From positions 1-64,000 of the forward strand of contig NZ_JAJEWI010000006.1 in the NCBI RefSeq assembly GCF_020687785.1: 64,000 nucleotides of DNA, in the 5' to 3' direction. The notes under the pieces are model-generated. The model made no database searches and was not told the DNA's origin. It was given only the letters and a program-made list of their open reading frames with translations. Below, one piece after another: positions 1 to 8,312 of this stretch. Source of the stretch: Sphingopyxis yananensis (lineage in GTDB: Bacteria > Pseudomonadota > Alphaproteobacteria > Sphingomonadales > Sphingomonadaceae). Made by a program: the position numbers and the translations under genes. Within the stretch, counting starts at the first letter, position 1. Each line of letters begins with the position of its first letter.

Positions 1-42
1 GTATTGCTGCTCGGACAGCGTGCGTGGTCGTGGCGCTCCCAT
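1..42 (-). CDS. Possible 5' end of an unidentified gene running off the left edge
   Basis: An open frame starts at ATG 42-40 on the minus strand and continues to the window edge, reading MGAPRPRTLSEQQY. Only 14 residues are visible, so no family can be assigned and I am not certain it is coding. The sequence just upstream has no strong Shine-Dalgarno. It lies about 175 bp beyond the 3' end of the tRNA-Thr gene, a position where integrases are often found, but nothing visible shows that this is one. Confidence 0.25.
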   Translation of the reverse strand, partial: MGAPRPRTLSEQQY

Positions 43-217
43 GACGAACTTGTCCCATATGGCTTCCTTCCATAACTGAATGGATAATGCACCATCAAAT
101 GCTGGGACCAAACACCTAGCAAATGGCCATTCCACAAATAACCCACGCCAGACCCACTGGGAAGGCACTCTAGCCTGATACGTTAGCGATGTTGGGAGTT
201 ATGCACCTTAAGGAAGG

Positions 218-293
218 TGGTGCCGCTTACAGGACTCGAACCTGTGACCCCATCATTACGAATGATGTGCTCTACCATCTGAGCTAAAGCGGC
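218..293 (-). tRNA. tRNA-Thr (anticodon CGU)
   Basis: The minus strand folds as a complete cloverleaf of 76 nt. The acceptor stem is GCCGCTT paired with AAGCGGC, followed by discriminator A and an encoded CCA (218-220). The D arm is GCTC/GAGC, the anticodon stem is CATCA/TGATG around the loop TTCGTAA, and the T loop is TTCGAGT. The anticodon CGT reads the Thr codon ACG. A short inverted repeat, CACCTT/AAGGTG, overlaps and follows the 3' end at about 204-219. Confidence 0.97.
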
Positions 294-437
294 GTTGATG
301 GGGCCTCTAACAGCGCATGGGGATTCTGACAAGCGGTCATGCAGTTTTTTTTCACCCCTCCCTCACCTCTCTGAAATTACGGCCTATTCCGGCCTGACCC
401 TATCCGCGATACCATAGCAAAATGGACCGCCCTGACC

Positions 438-1988
438 TTAGCTACCCATTGCGGGGTTGGCCTCAGCGCTTGCTCGCAACTTACGCATACCGGCGAATTG
501 CACGGCCAACATCCGGCCGCTGCCGCTGTCTTGCGGGTCAAATGCCATGATCTGCACAGCGCGCTCCGCGCCGGCTAAGTCGCCAGAGCGGGCCAAGGAC
601 CATGCGTAGGCCACACGCACCGCCGACAGTTCCGGAACCATGTCAAAAGCCTTGGCGATGGCCGATACGGCATTTTGGCTGGCAGGGCGGCGTTCGCCGA
701 TATAGCTGTCGTAATAGGCCTTCAGTGCCATGGGGTTATTGCCATTGGCGGCGATAGATTTTTGAATGGCGGCCCGCACCCGCTGCCACGCATAAGCGTC
801 GGTGGACCCTTGATGGCGTAGTTGGTCCATCAGCAATTGCCCTTGCAACAAATTGGCATCGGCATGATCTGCGCGCAGGGCCAAGCTTTTATCCAATGCG
901 TCCTGCATTTGTGCGCGAAGCACATCGATGCCCTCCCCGCGACTTTTGCGCGCGTTGATAAGGTCGCTGCCTGCTTGCGCCAATTCATATTGTACATCCG
1001 CGTCATCGCCATGCCCATGGGCCAGCGTCGCCAATTCGCCTTGCACCACGGCCAGACGGCCCGCATCGCGTCCCGCCGCTTTGCGTTCCAAGCGCAAATG
1101 CGTCAATTGCGCTTCGACACGCGTCATGACACGCAATGTGGTGGTGGGCGGCGCCGTTCCAGCCACCACAATCGTGCGGCTTTGGACGGGACGCTTGGCA
1201 TATTGATCCAGCGCCGCATTCAGCGCCTTAAAATCACCAAAAGCATATGCAGCAGCCTGACGTGCTTCCATGTCATCGTTTAAGGCCGCCAAATATTGCA
1301 GCAGACGAGGCTTCCAAGCCGCGTCAAAGTGCAGCATGTGGGTTAACAGCCATGCGCGGTTATAAAATTGTTCGCGGTGCACATTGTTCGCGATTTGCAT
1401 GGGGCTGGCGAACAGCAGTGTTTCGATGGGCAGTTGGTTCTTTTGCATCATGCTGATGGCGCGGATTTTCGGGAATTGACCGATCATGGCTTGGCCGTTG
1501 GCGTCGAACGTCATGGTGGAATAAAGTTCCGCTGTCCCTTCGGACAACCAAGCTGGCATAGCGATGGTGGCATAGCGGTTCAGCAGATGATGCGTATATT
1601 CGTGCAGCAACACCGAACGCGAAACGGATTTGGCGTTGGCCGCCCAGCCTTCCAAATTGGACACCGCAAAACCCCCTTCAGAATGGCGGTTATACCATCC
1701 GGCGATGTTGCTGGAGTTGCTGCCGCTGGCCAGACGGCCTGCTTCTTTTCTGGTGCCCACCAAATAGATGGTCAGCGGAGCCTTGTCGTTGCTGTAGCTG
1801 GCCCCCAGTTCCTGACGGAGCGCGGCATCATAGCGGGACAGGTCGTCTGACAGAGCGGAAATCAGCGCCTCGTTGCCCGCACCATAGACGGTGAATGCCG
1901 CATTTTTCGCTTCGATCCACCGAGCAGACACAGTAGCTGGGAGAGCAAGCAATGCGATCCCACATGCTGCGAACAGCATTTTCTTCAT
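438..1988 (-). CDS. Secreted zincin-type metallopeptidase-like protein with C-terminal helical repeats
   Basis: A protein of 516 residues with an N-terminal signal peptide (about residues 1-22, ending in VSA). The zinc-binding HExxH motif is present as HEYTH at residues 129-133. It is followed by WLSEGTAEL, whose Glu150 is in the right place to be the third zinc ligand of a gluzincin (peptidase-MA or DUF1570-like fold). The C-terminal half, from about residue 290, is Ala- and Leu-rich and resembles TPR-like helical repeats. The protein is probably periplasmic or surface-exposed; its substrate is unknown. The start has AAGGA about 9 nt upstream. It lies downstream of, and on the same strand as, the TonB receptor, but a terminator separates them, so it is probably transcribed on its own. 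Peptidase activity is inferred from the motif only. Confidence 0.8.
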   Translation of the reverse strand: MKKMLFAACGIALLALPATVSARWIEAKNAAFTVYGAGNEALISALSDDLSRYDAALRQELGASYSNDKAPLTIYLVGTRKEAGRLASGSNSSNIAGWYNRHSEGGFAVSNLEGWAANAKSVSRSVLLHEYTHHLLNRYATIAMPAWLSEGTAELYSTMTFDANGQAMIGQFPKIRAISMMQKNQLPIETLLFASPMQIANNVHREQFYNRAWLLTHMLHFDAAWKPRLLQYLAALNDDMEARQAAAYAFGDFKALNAALDQYAKRPVQSRTIVVAGTAPPTTTLRVMTRVEAQLTHLRLERKAAGRDAGRLAVVQGELATLAHGHGDDADVQYELAQAGSDLINARKSRGEGIDVLRAQMQDALDKSLALRADHADANLLQGQLLMDQLRHQGSTDAYAWQRVRAAIQKSIAANGNNPMALKAYYDSYIGERRPASQNAVSAIAKAFDMVPELSAVRVAYAWSLARSGDLAGAERAVQIMAFDPQDSGSGRMLAVQFAGMRKLRASAEANPAMGS

Positions 1989-2327
1989 CTCAGATATTCC
2001 TTGGAAGGTTCGGCCGTTTTGCGGTTCAGGCGGCGATCACCATATCTTTCACTGGGGATGACGCAGGCGTTTCAAAACTCCACACCGGCCCCACGATATT
2101 TTTCAAAGGAAAAGGGAATTTCTCGGACGTTTTCGGTCATATTGCAGCTAGCCCAAACAAGTTAACAACCAAAATGGATGTTAATGCAGGGCAAATTCAG
2201 CCTAAATATTTGCAAATAATTCCTATAAGATACTGAATTATCAATATTCAAATATTTCACGACATGACGCCACCCTGAAGGGGGCCTCACATACATCCAA
2301 AATGGTTGCATTGCAAAATGGCGTCTA

Positions 2328-2363
2328 AAAAAGGCCGATCGCAATTGCTGCGACCGGCCTTTT
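2328..2363 (-). terminator. Rho-independent terminator after the TonB receptor gene
   Basis: The arms at 2329-2343 and 2349-2363 (AAAAGGCCGATCGCA and TGCGACCGGCCTTTT) pair with one mismatch around a 5-nt loop. A/T runs on both flanks mean it could work in both directions. It lies 44 bp beyond the stop of the TonB receptor gene. The rest of the 1989-2406 gap shows no gene. Confidence 0.85.
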
Positions 2364-2406
2364 AAAGCTTTGCAATGCCGACTGGCGCGAACCAGCCGAT
2401 ACTATC

Positions 2407-5157
2407 TTAAAGCGGCGAACCACCCAGTTTGTGCGTTAGTTGCAGGAACACGCTGCGCCCAATGCTGTCATACCAACTGGTGTTATAATAAGGATAGCCG
2501 CCCCACGTATCATCCTTCACCGGCATCTTGTCGAACAAGTTGCGCACGGTCAGTGACGCGCGCAGATGATCGCTGAAATCATATTGCAGCGTAGCATTGA
2601 CCAGCGTGTAGGATGGCACATAGGCATCCTCATCATAATTGGGCAGCTTGCCCGTGCGGGTGGCCGACAGGGTGAACATCAGCCCATCCTTGTCCCAGCT
2701 AATGCTGCCGTTCGATTTATCACGCGGGATATAATAGCTGCTGTCGGCAGCCAGCTTGTTGATCGCATCATCACCCGCATATTGGGTATATTGATGCCTA
2801 AAGGTGTGGCTGTGCGCCAGCGACAGGGTGAAATCACCAAAGTTGGTCGGCACGCTGCCACGGAAGGCCACGTCGATGCCGCTGACCTTTTCTTTTGCGA
2901 CGTTGATCGGGTTCACAATCACCGTGGAAATTTGGCCGACCTTGGCACCGCTGGTGAAACGCTGAATACGCGCAAAAGCATCACGGCACATCCCGCTATT
3001 CGGGTCGAGCACGGGGGCCCTGCCAGGCTCTAACTCGCTGCAATCCGCTTCTGTTCGCGCCAGCGTGTCGGCGCGCAAATCATTGACCTGATTGGTCAGT
3101 GACACACGATAATAATCGACCGACAAGGACAAGCGGCTCGACGGAGAAAACACGAGGCCCGCCGTTAATGTGCGGCCCGTTTCAGCCTTGAGGTCGCGAT
3201 TACCAGTCCGGCTGATCACCGCTCCTTCTTCAATATCGCAGTCGCTAATCGGAGCGTCGGCGTCCAAAAGGCCGCAGCGATAATAATCGATAACGGAGCT
3301 TTCGCTATTGCCGGGACCGCTGAACAAATAATGCAAATCGGGCGCACGGAAAGCCGTGCCATAAGCCGCACGGAACAACAGCGCATCGACCGGACGCACT
3401 TCCAAGCCCGCATTATAGGTGAATTTGCTCACATCGCGGCCAGCAAAACCGAAATTGTCAAAACGGGCAGCCCCCGTCACCGTTGCAAATGGCAACACGG
3501 GCACCCGTACTTCGCCGCCGATGGCCGCATGGCTGCGCGTGCCCGCGCCGTCTGCATCCTTCCAGCTGTAATAATAGTCGGTCAGCGCCAGCGGGTCGGG
3601 GCGCAGGTCATATCCCTGCTTGCCATATTCCGCGACCGCCGCGAAGCCAACAGGGCCAGCAGGCAATTGGAACAATTCGCCATTGCTGACCGTCGCCTGC
3701 AAATTGCTGGTCCAGCTATAGGGGCGATAAACCGTATCCGCCGAAATGCTTTCATATTCCGCGCGGGTTAATTGGCGATAGAGCTTTTGTGCAGGATCAG
3801 CATTGAAGATTGGATAGTCGGTGATCGACGGATCATCGGGCAAACGATCACCAAGAAACAATGCATTGGCCTTGCTGCCGATAATCTGCGGCCAACTTAC
3901 CCGCGATTGATAGCGACTGTAATTAAAGCTCAGCTCATAATCCCAGCCGCCATTCAGCTTGCCGCGCAGACCTGGTGTGATGCTATAGGTCGTCTGCTTG
4001 CTGCGGCGCATTTCAAAGCCGCCCGTTTCTTCAAGGGTGAAGATACGCCCCCAATCCTCAAACTGATCGGTGAAGGCGTTATAAAAACCCGTATCCGCGC
4101 TGCTCGACGATGGCTCGTAGAACCACGATGTGTGGTCATAATGCAGGGCTACTTTGCTGATCCCCAACTGGAAATCAGTAAAGAATTTTGCCTGGTCGCT
4201 GAATTCATAGCTCAGTGAACCAAAGCTGTTAAACCCCTTGCGCTTGCTGATGATCGTTCCGTTGGCGATATCGGTCTTGCTACCACAGAACTCGCCATAA
4301 CCGGGGCGGTTATAAAGACCGATGGATCCACCGGCCAAATTGGATAGGGAATCGCACGCCCCTGTTGGCGGCGAAATATAATCGACATCTTCGTCCGCAC
4401 GATAAAAGTTGCGGCGCGCGACTTTCCGGAACGGATGATCGTCAGTGCTATCCTGAATGTTGCGCTGATAACCCCACAGCGGGCGCTGGTCCAAATATTC
4501 CACGCCCGCAATGATGTTGAACGCGCCCGACGACCAACCGCCAGCGGCTGTGAAACGATGGCTATCACCGCCACCGTGCTGGGTGCGGCCATGGCGATAA
4601 TCGAGCGTCACGCCGTCCAGCTTTTCTTTCATTTTAAAGTTCACAACACCAGCAATGGCGTCCGAACCATAAATGGCAGACCCTGCACCGCTAAGAATTT
4701 CCACGCGCTCAATCAAGCTGACGGGAATGTTGCTAATGTCCGTAAAATTACTGCGCCCCACATAAGGCAGCGGGAAATCGGCAATGCGGCGGCCATTGAC
4801 CAGCACCAATGTGTGATTGGGACCAAGGCCGCGCAAATCCACTTGCTGTGCGCCGGGCGTAAAGTCCGCGCTGCTACCCGATTGCGGGCTTTGCGTTTGG
4901 CCGCTGTTCTGGGTCATCGCAGCCAGCAACTCGGGAACGCTGGTGTAACCATTGGCGCGGATTGTGTCAGAGGTGATGGCGGTGACGGGCGAAGGGCCTT
5001 CATCGCGGATCGTCGGAATGCGCGACCCTGTCACGATAATTTCTTGTGCGCCCCCGCTGTCATCGTTGCTTTGCGCGAAGGCCGGAACCATCAACGCTGG
5101 CATACAGACGCTCAGCCCCAACAATCCGCGAAACGACGCCTTGCCAATGAATGTCAT
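2407..5157 (-). CDS. TonB-dependent outer-membrane receptor (next to the cyanophycinase fusion)
   Basis: A 916-residue TonB-dependent receptor. It has a signal peptide (about residues 1-28, ending in VPAFAQ), a TonB-box-like EEIIVTGSRI-type segment (here EIIVTGSRI) near residues 39-47, a plug domain with LRGLGPNHTLVLVNGRRIAD and VEILSGAGSAIYGSDAIAGVVNF, and a 22-strand-type barrel ending in an aromatic-rich C-terminus. The family imports scarce or large ligands across the outer membrane using TonB energy. It is transcribed divergently from the cyanophycinase-isoaspartyl peptidase fusion, with 179 bp between the start codons, so the two probably share control. By that context the ligand may be cyanophycin fragments or another beta-linked aspartyl peptide; this is inference, since receptor sequence alone does not give the substrate. 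The start has GGGGTTCAAC just upstream. Confidence 0.92.
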   Translation of the reverse strand: MTFIGKASFRGLLGLSVCMPALMVPAFAQSNDDSGGAQEIIVTGSRIPTIRDEGPSPVTAITSDTIRANGYTSVPELLAAMTQNSGQTQSPQSGSSADFTPGAQQVDLRGLGPNHTLVLVNGRRIADFPLPYVGRSNFTDISNIPVSLIERVEILSGAGSAIYGSDAIAGVVNFKMKEKLDGVTLDYRHGRTQHGGGDSHRFTAAGGWSSGAFNIIAGVEYLDQRPLWGYQRNIQDSTDDHPFRKVARRNFYRADEDVDYISPPTGACDSLSNLAGGSIGLYNRPGYGEFCGSKTDIANGTIISKRKGFNSFGSLSYEFSDQAKFFTDFQLGISKVALHYDHTSWFYEPSSSSADTGFYNAFTDQFEDWGRIFTLEETGGFEMRRSKQTTYSITPGLRGKLNGGWDYELSFNYSRYQSRVSWPQIIGSKANALFLGDRLPDDPSITDYPIFNADPAQKLYRQLTRAEYESISADTVYRPYSWTSNLQATVSNGELFQLPAGPVGFAAVAEYGKQGYDLRPDPLALTDYYYSWKDADGAGTRSHAAIGGEVRVPVLPFATVTGAARFDNFGFAGRDVSKFTYNAGLEVRPVDALLFRAAYGTAFRAPDLHYLFSGPGNSESSVIDYYRCGLLDADAPISDCDIEEGAVISRTGNRDLKAETGRTLTAGLVFSPSSRLSLSVDYYRVSLTNQVNDLRADTLARTEADCSELEPGRAPVLDPNSGMCRDAFARIQRFTSGAKVGQISTVIVNPINVAKEKVSGIDVAFRGSVPTNFGDFTLSLAHSHTFRHQYTQYAGDDAINKLAADSSYYIPRDKSNGSISWDKDGLMFTLSATRTGKLPNYDEDAYVPSYTLVNATLQYDFSDHLRASLTVRNLFDKMPVKDDTWGGYPYYNTSWYDSIGRSVFLQLTHKLGGSPL

Positions 5158-5248
5158 GTTGAACCCCTTTTTTGGATCGGGCGCGACTCAGCCGCCCCAA
5201 TCGCCCCATGGCGCCAGATATTCCAAAGGCATCTTAAATTACAAACAT

Positions 5249-5281
5249 TATGCAAATTTGTGAAAGCATATTGTCATATGC
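5249..5281. promoter_or_regulatory. Candidate operator in the divergent receptor/cyanophycinase promoter
   Basis: A perfect inverted repeat GCATAT-tgtc-ATATGC lies at 5266-5281, and a third half-site TATGC lies at 5249-5253. The spacing and A/T-rich character suit a dimeric or multimeric DNA-binding protein. It sits between the divergent TonB receptor and hydrolase-fusion genes, and an Lrp/AsnC regulator is encoded in the hydrolase operon, so that regulator is the obvious candidate ligand. No binding evidence exists here. Confidence 0.4.
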
Positions 5282-5336
5282 TGTGATCATTATGTAACAT
5301 CATATGGTTATTGAGCATATTTTCAGGGGCTTCGTC

Positions 5337-7280
5337 ATGACAGGTTGGACCGCGCGATATTTTTCCAAAGCGCGAATTTCGTCGGTTTTCCTACTGGTTG
5401 CGCTGGCCGCTACGCCGGTTTCCGCCAAAGACAAAGCGCATGAACATTATGTCTTTGGCAAATTGAACACGCCGACACCGCAACATGTGTCCGGCGGTTT
5501 GTTGATGATGGGCGGCGGCGACCGCAATAAAGATGCGCTGAAATGGTTTTTCCAAAAGGCTGGCAATGGACATATTGTCGTGCTGAGCGCATCCTATGGT
5601 CAGGAAATTGGCCAAGAATTTTTCCATGACATTGGCGGCGTGCAATCCGTCGAGATTTTCGTGATGCACAGCCGCAACCAATCCACCAACCGCAAAATCT
5701 TGGACCGCCTGAAAAAAGCTGACGGCATTTTCATCGCTGGCGGCGATCAGGCTCGCTATGTTCGCTATTGGCGTGACACCCCCATTGCGGCGTTGATCAA
5801 TGACCATGTGGCGTCTGGCAAGCCTTTGGCGGGTACCAGTGCGGGCCTCGCCATCCAAGGCGAAAAGCTTTATGGCGCGATGGACGATGGCAGCCTCACC
5901 AGCAGCGAAGCCCTTGCCGCCCCCTTTGGCCCCGCCAACACCATAGAGGGAAATTTCCTGCGCCTGCCCAATTTGCAAGGCGTTATCACCGACAGCCATT
6001 TTGCCGAGCGCGACCGCTTGGGCCGCTTATTTGCCTTTGTCGCCAAAGCGCAGTTGGACCGCCCCGCCGATGCCCCCGCCATGCTTGGCTTGGGTATTGA
6101 CGAAAGCGCCGCCTTGGCCGTCGAACCCGATGGAACAGGCCGCATCCATGCGACATCACCCAATGGCTATGCTTGGCTCGTCGATGGCGCGGGCCTGCGC
6201 CTGCCCGCCACATCCGGCGCGTTGGACGCACCGCGGGTTACTGTCACAGGCATTGGCTCGGGCAGCGTCGTTCACCTGCCATCCGGCAAGGTCGACGCCC
6301 CCATTTTCGTCCGCCACTATGCCGCCCGTGCGGGTGAAATCACACAGGTTCCACGCTGGTCGCTGGCCATTCATGGCGGTGCAGGCGTGATTGAACGCGG
6401 CGACTTAACCCCTGAAAAAGAAAGCGCCTATCGGGCAGGTCTGAACGCGGCCTTGGCGGCGGGCGGCCAGATATTGGACGCTGGCGGCACATCCTTGGAT
6501 GCCGTCGCTGCGGCCGTTCGGGTCCTAGAGGATGATCTGTTGTTCAACGCAGGGCGCGGCGCGGTCTTTACCGCTGACGGCGTGAATGAATTGGACGCCG
6601 CGATCATGGACGGGGCAACCCAAAAAGCAGGCGCGGTCGCTGGCGTCACGCGCACCCGCAACCCGATTGATCTGGCCCGCGCCGTCATGGACAACAGCCG
6701 CCATGTCATGCTGTCCGGCGCAGGCGCTAACCGATTTTCCGTGGAACAAGGCCTGCCCCAAGTGGAACCCAAATGGTTTTACAGCGACGAACGCTGGCAG
6801 CAACTTCAGGCATGGAAACGTAAAAATAGCGCGGCGGTGGATCGCACCCATTTGTTCGGCACAGTCGGCGCCGTAGCGCTGGACAGCGATGGTAATTTGG
6901 CCGCCGCAACATCGACAGGCGGCATGACGGGCAAACGCTGGGGCCGCGTGGGCGACAGCCCGATTATCGGCGCGGGCACCTATGCCAAAAATGGTCAATG
7001 CGCGGTCTCCGCCACGGGGTCGGGTGAATATTTCATCCGTGAAAGCGCCGCCCGCCAAATTTGCGACCGTGTGGCATGGAAAGGCGAAAGCCTGAAGGAC
7101 GCTGCCCAAGCCACCATCATGGCCGTTGGCGCGATTGGCGGCGACGGCGGCCTGATCGCGATGGGCCCCGACGGCCGCCCCGCCTTTGCGATTAACGATC
7201 TGGGCATGTATCGTGGCAGCATCAGCGCCGACACGGGCGCTCGCACCGGCATTTACGCCGACGAGACACGGACCGAATGA
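5337..7280 (+). CDS. Secreted cyanophycinase fused to isoaspartyl peptidase/L-asparaginase
   Basis: A 647-residue two-domain hydrolase. Residues 1-30 form a signal peptide ending in TPVSA, so the enzyme is exported. Residues about 45-330 match cyanophycinase (peptidase S51): the nucleophile elbow is GTSAG with Ser168, preceded by an AGGDQ strand, with a His in TDSHFAERDRLGR downstream. Residues about 340-647 match the Ntn-hydrolase isoaspartyl peptidase/plant-type asparaginase. This domain starts WSLAIHGGAGV and has the autocleavage and nucleophile site FGT-VGAVALD with Thr509. In known pathways cyanophycinase releases beta-Asp-Arg dipeptides from cyanophycin and isoaspartyl peptidase splits them to Asp and Arg, so one polypeptide could carry out both steps. 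I chose Met 5337 because CAGGGGC lies just upstream; the in-frame ATG at 5304 would add 11 residues and lacks a good site. The last codon overlaps the regulator start (ATGA). Confidence 0.9.
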   Translation: MTGWTARYFSKARISSVFLLVALAATPVSAKDKAHEHYVFGKLNTPTPQHVSGGLLMMGGGDRNKDALKWFFQKAGNGHIVVLSASYGQEIGQEFFHDIGGVQSVEIFVMHSRNQSTNRKILDRLKKADGIFIAGGDQARYVRYWRDTPIAALINDHVASGKPLAGTSAGLAIQGEKLYGAMDDGSLTSSEALAAPFGPANTIEGNFLRLPNLQGVITDSHFAERDRLGRLFAFVAKAQLDRPADAPAMLGLGIDESAALAVEPDGTGRIHATSPNGYAWLVDGAGLRLPATSGALDAPRVTVTGIGSGSVVHLPSGKVDAPIFVRHYAARAGEITQVPRWSLAIHGGAGVIERGDLTPEKESAYRAGLNAALAAGGQILDAGGTSLDAVAAAVRVLEDDLLFNAGRGAVFTADGVNELDAAIMDGATQKAGAVAGVTRTRNPIDLARAVMDNSRHVMLSGAGANRFSVEQGLPQVEPKWFYSDERWQQLQAWKRKNSAAVDRTHLFGTVGAVALDSDGNLAAATSTGGMTGKRWGRVGDSPIIGAGTYAKNGQCAVSATGSGEYFIRESAARQICDRVAWKGESLKDAAQATIMAVGAIGGDGGLIAMGPDGRPAFAINDLGMYRGSISADTGARTGIYADETRTE

Positions 7281-7726
7281 TGCCAAACTTCAGCATGACG
7301 CTCGATGAAATGGACGAACGTCTGCTAACGCTGCTGCGCGATGATGCCCGCCAAACCATCGCGCAGCTTGCCAAGGAATTGGGCACATCACGCGGTCAGA
7401 TTTATTCGCGTTTGGCCCGTCTTGAGGAAGCCAATGTAGTGGCGGGCTATACAGTGCGGCTGGGCGATGCCTTTATCGCCAGCCGCATCCGCGCCCATCT
7501 GATGATCAAAAGCCAGCCACGCCTGCACCGCGACGTGGAACAAGCTTTGGCCCATTTCCCGCAAGTTCAGGCCATTCACGCGATCAGCGGTGAATATGAT
7601 ATGATCATCATGATAGAGGCGGACGACACCGTCCAACTGAACGAATTGCTTGATGAAATCGGCATGATCGACGGTGTGCAGCACACTGTCACCTCGCTCA
7701 TTCTCGCGACGAAGCTGGAACGATAG
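7277..7726 (+). CDS. Lrp/AsnC family transcriptional regulator
   Basis: A 149-residue regulator of usual Lrp/AsnC length. Residues about 8-70 form the winged helix-turn-helix (MDERLLTLLRDDARQTIAQL, then GTSRGQIYSRLARLEE). Residues about 75-145 form the RAM ligand-binding domain, with the QAIHAISGEYDMIIMIEADD strand-turn typical of the family. Lrp-type proteins sense amino acids and control their catabolism and transport. The start overlaps the stop of the cyanophycinase fusion by 4 bp, so the two are translationally coupled. A plausible role is to sense Asp, Asn or Arg released by the upstream enzyme and to control the divergent receptor/hydrolase promoter; this is inference. ATG 7277 is followed directly by a second ATG at 7280, and either could be used. 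Confidence 0.92.
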   Translation: MMPNFSMTLDEMDERLLTLLRDDARQTIAQLAKELGTSRGQIYSRLARLEEANVVAGYTVRLGDAFIASRIRAHLMIKSQPRLHRDVEQALAHFPQVQAIHAISGEYDMIIMIEADDTVQLNELLDEIGMIDGVQHTVTSLILATKLER

Positions 7727-7847
7727 CAAGATCCAGCGCGTGCAGCGATGAAGCCGCACAACCAAAACAGCGCCATGTCTAACTGCCCTGATTCATCTTG
7801 CCCGTGCATCCGGAAAGCGCTCCGGTTCAAACAAGGTTACGCCAACG

Positions 7848-8240
7848 TCAGAAATATGGCTCGGCGGTCGTCCGTTGCGACACCCACCAGATATTGCCCG
7901 CTGGATCTCGAACGCCGCCCTGCCTGTCGCCATAGGGCATGTCCGCGACATCCATGATTTTCTGAGCGCCGGCTTGCTCGGCCTTGGCCATCGCCGCATC
8001 GGCATCCGCGACATAGAGATAATAGGCAGCGCGGGTCGCGGGAAATTGTTCGGACGCCTCGCTGATCATGATAGTCGTCGTGGAGAATAAGAGCTGACAG
8101 TTGGCAATGCGCCCATGTGCATCTGTGCTACGGCCGATCTCATGCGCGCCAAACGCAGCTTCAAGAAAGCGCGCATAGGCCTCGGCTCCATCCGCGAAGA
8201 TATAGGGCGTCACGACACCAAAACCGTCGGGCACGTGCAT
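7848..8240 (-). CDS. VOC superfamily (glyoxalase/PhnB-like) protein
   Basis: A 130-residue single-domain protein with the beta-alpha-beta-beta-beta repeat of the vicinal oxygen chelate superfamily. It starts VVTPYIFADGAEAYARFLEA and ends with the typical DPAGNIWWVSQR strand. Glyoxalases, fosfomycin and bleomycin resistance proteins and uncharacterised PhnB-like proteins share this fold; here the substrate cannot be read from sequence. I placed the start at 8240 because GGAG sits 6 nt upstream. A longer frame reaching 8291 would add 17 residues with no better site. It is monocistronic or followed by nothing obvious on the same strand. Confidence 0.8.
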   Translation of the reverse strand: MHVPDGFGVVTPYIFADGAEAYARFLEAAFGAHEIGRSTDAHGRIANCQLLFSTTTIMISEASEQFPATRAAYYLYVADADAAMAKAEQAGAQKIMDVADMPYGDRQGGVRDPAGNIWWVSQRTTAEPYF

Positions 8241-8312
8241 CGCGCGTCTCCAATCAGCAATGACTTTCCGGCGAAAGCTGCGCGCCGTCATGCGCTTGAT
8301 TTTACCCGCCCC

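Noticed and set aside
1-293. A possible second integrated element at tRNA-Thr
   Set aside because: No direct repeat of the tRNA-Thr 3' end and no integrase are visible in the window; only 217 bp lie beyond the tRNA.
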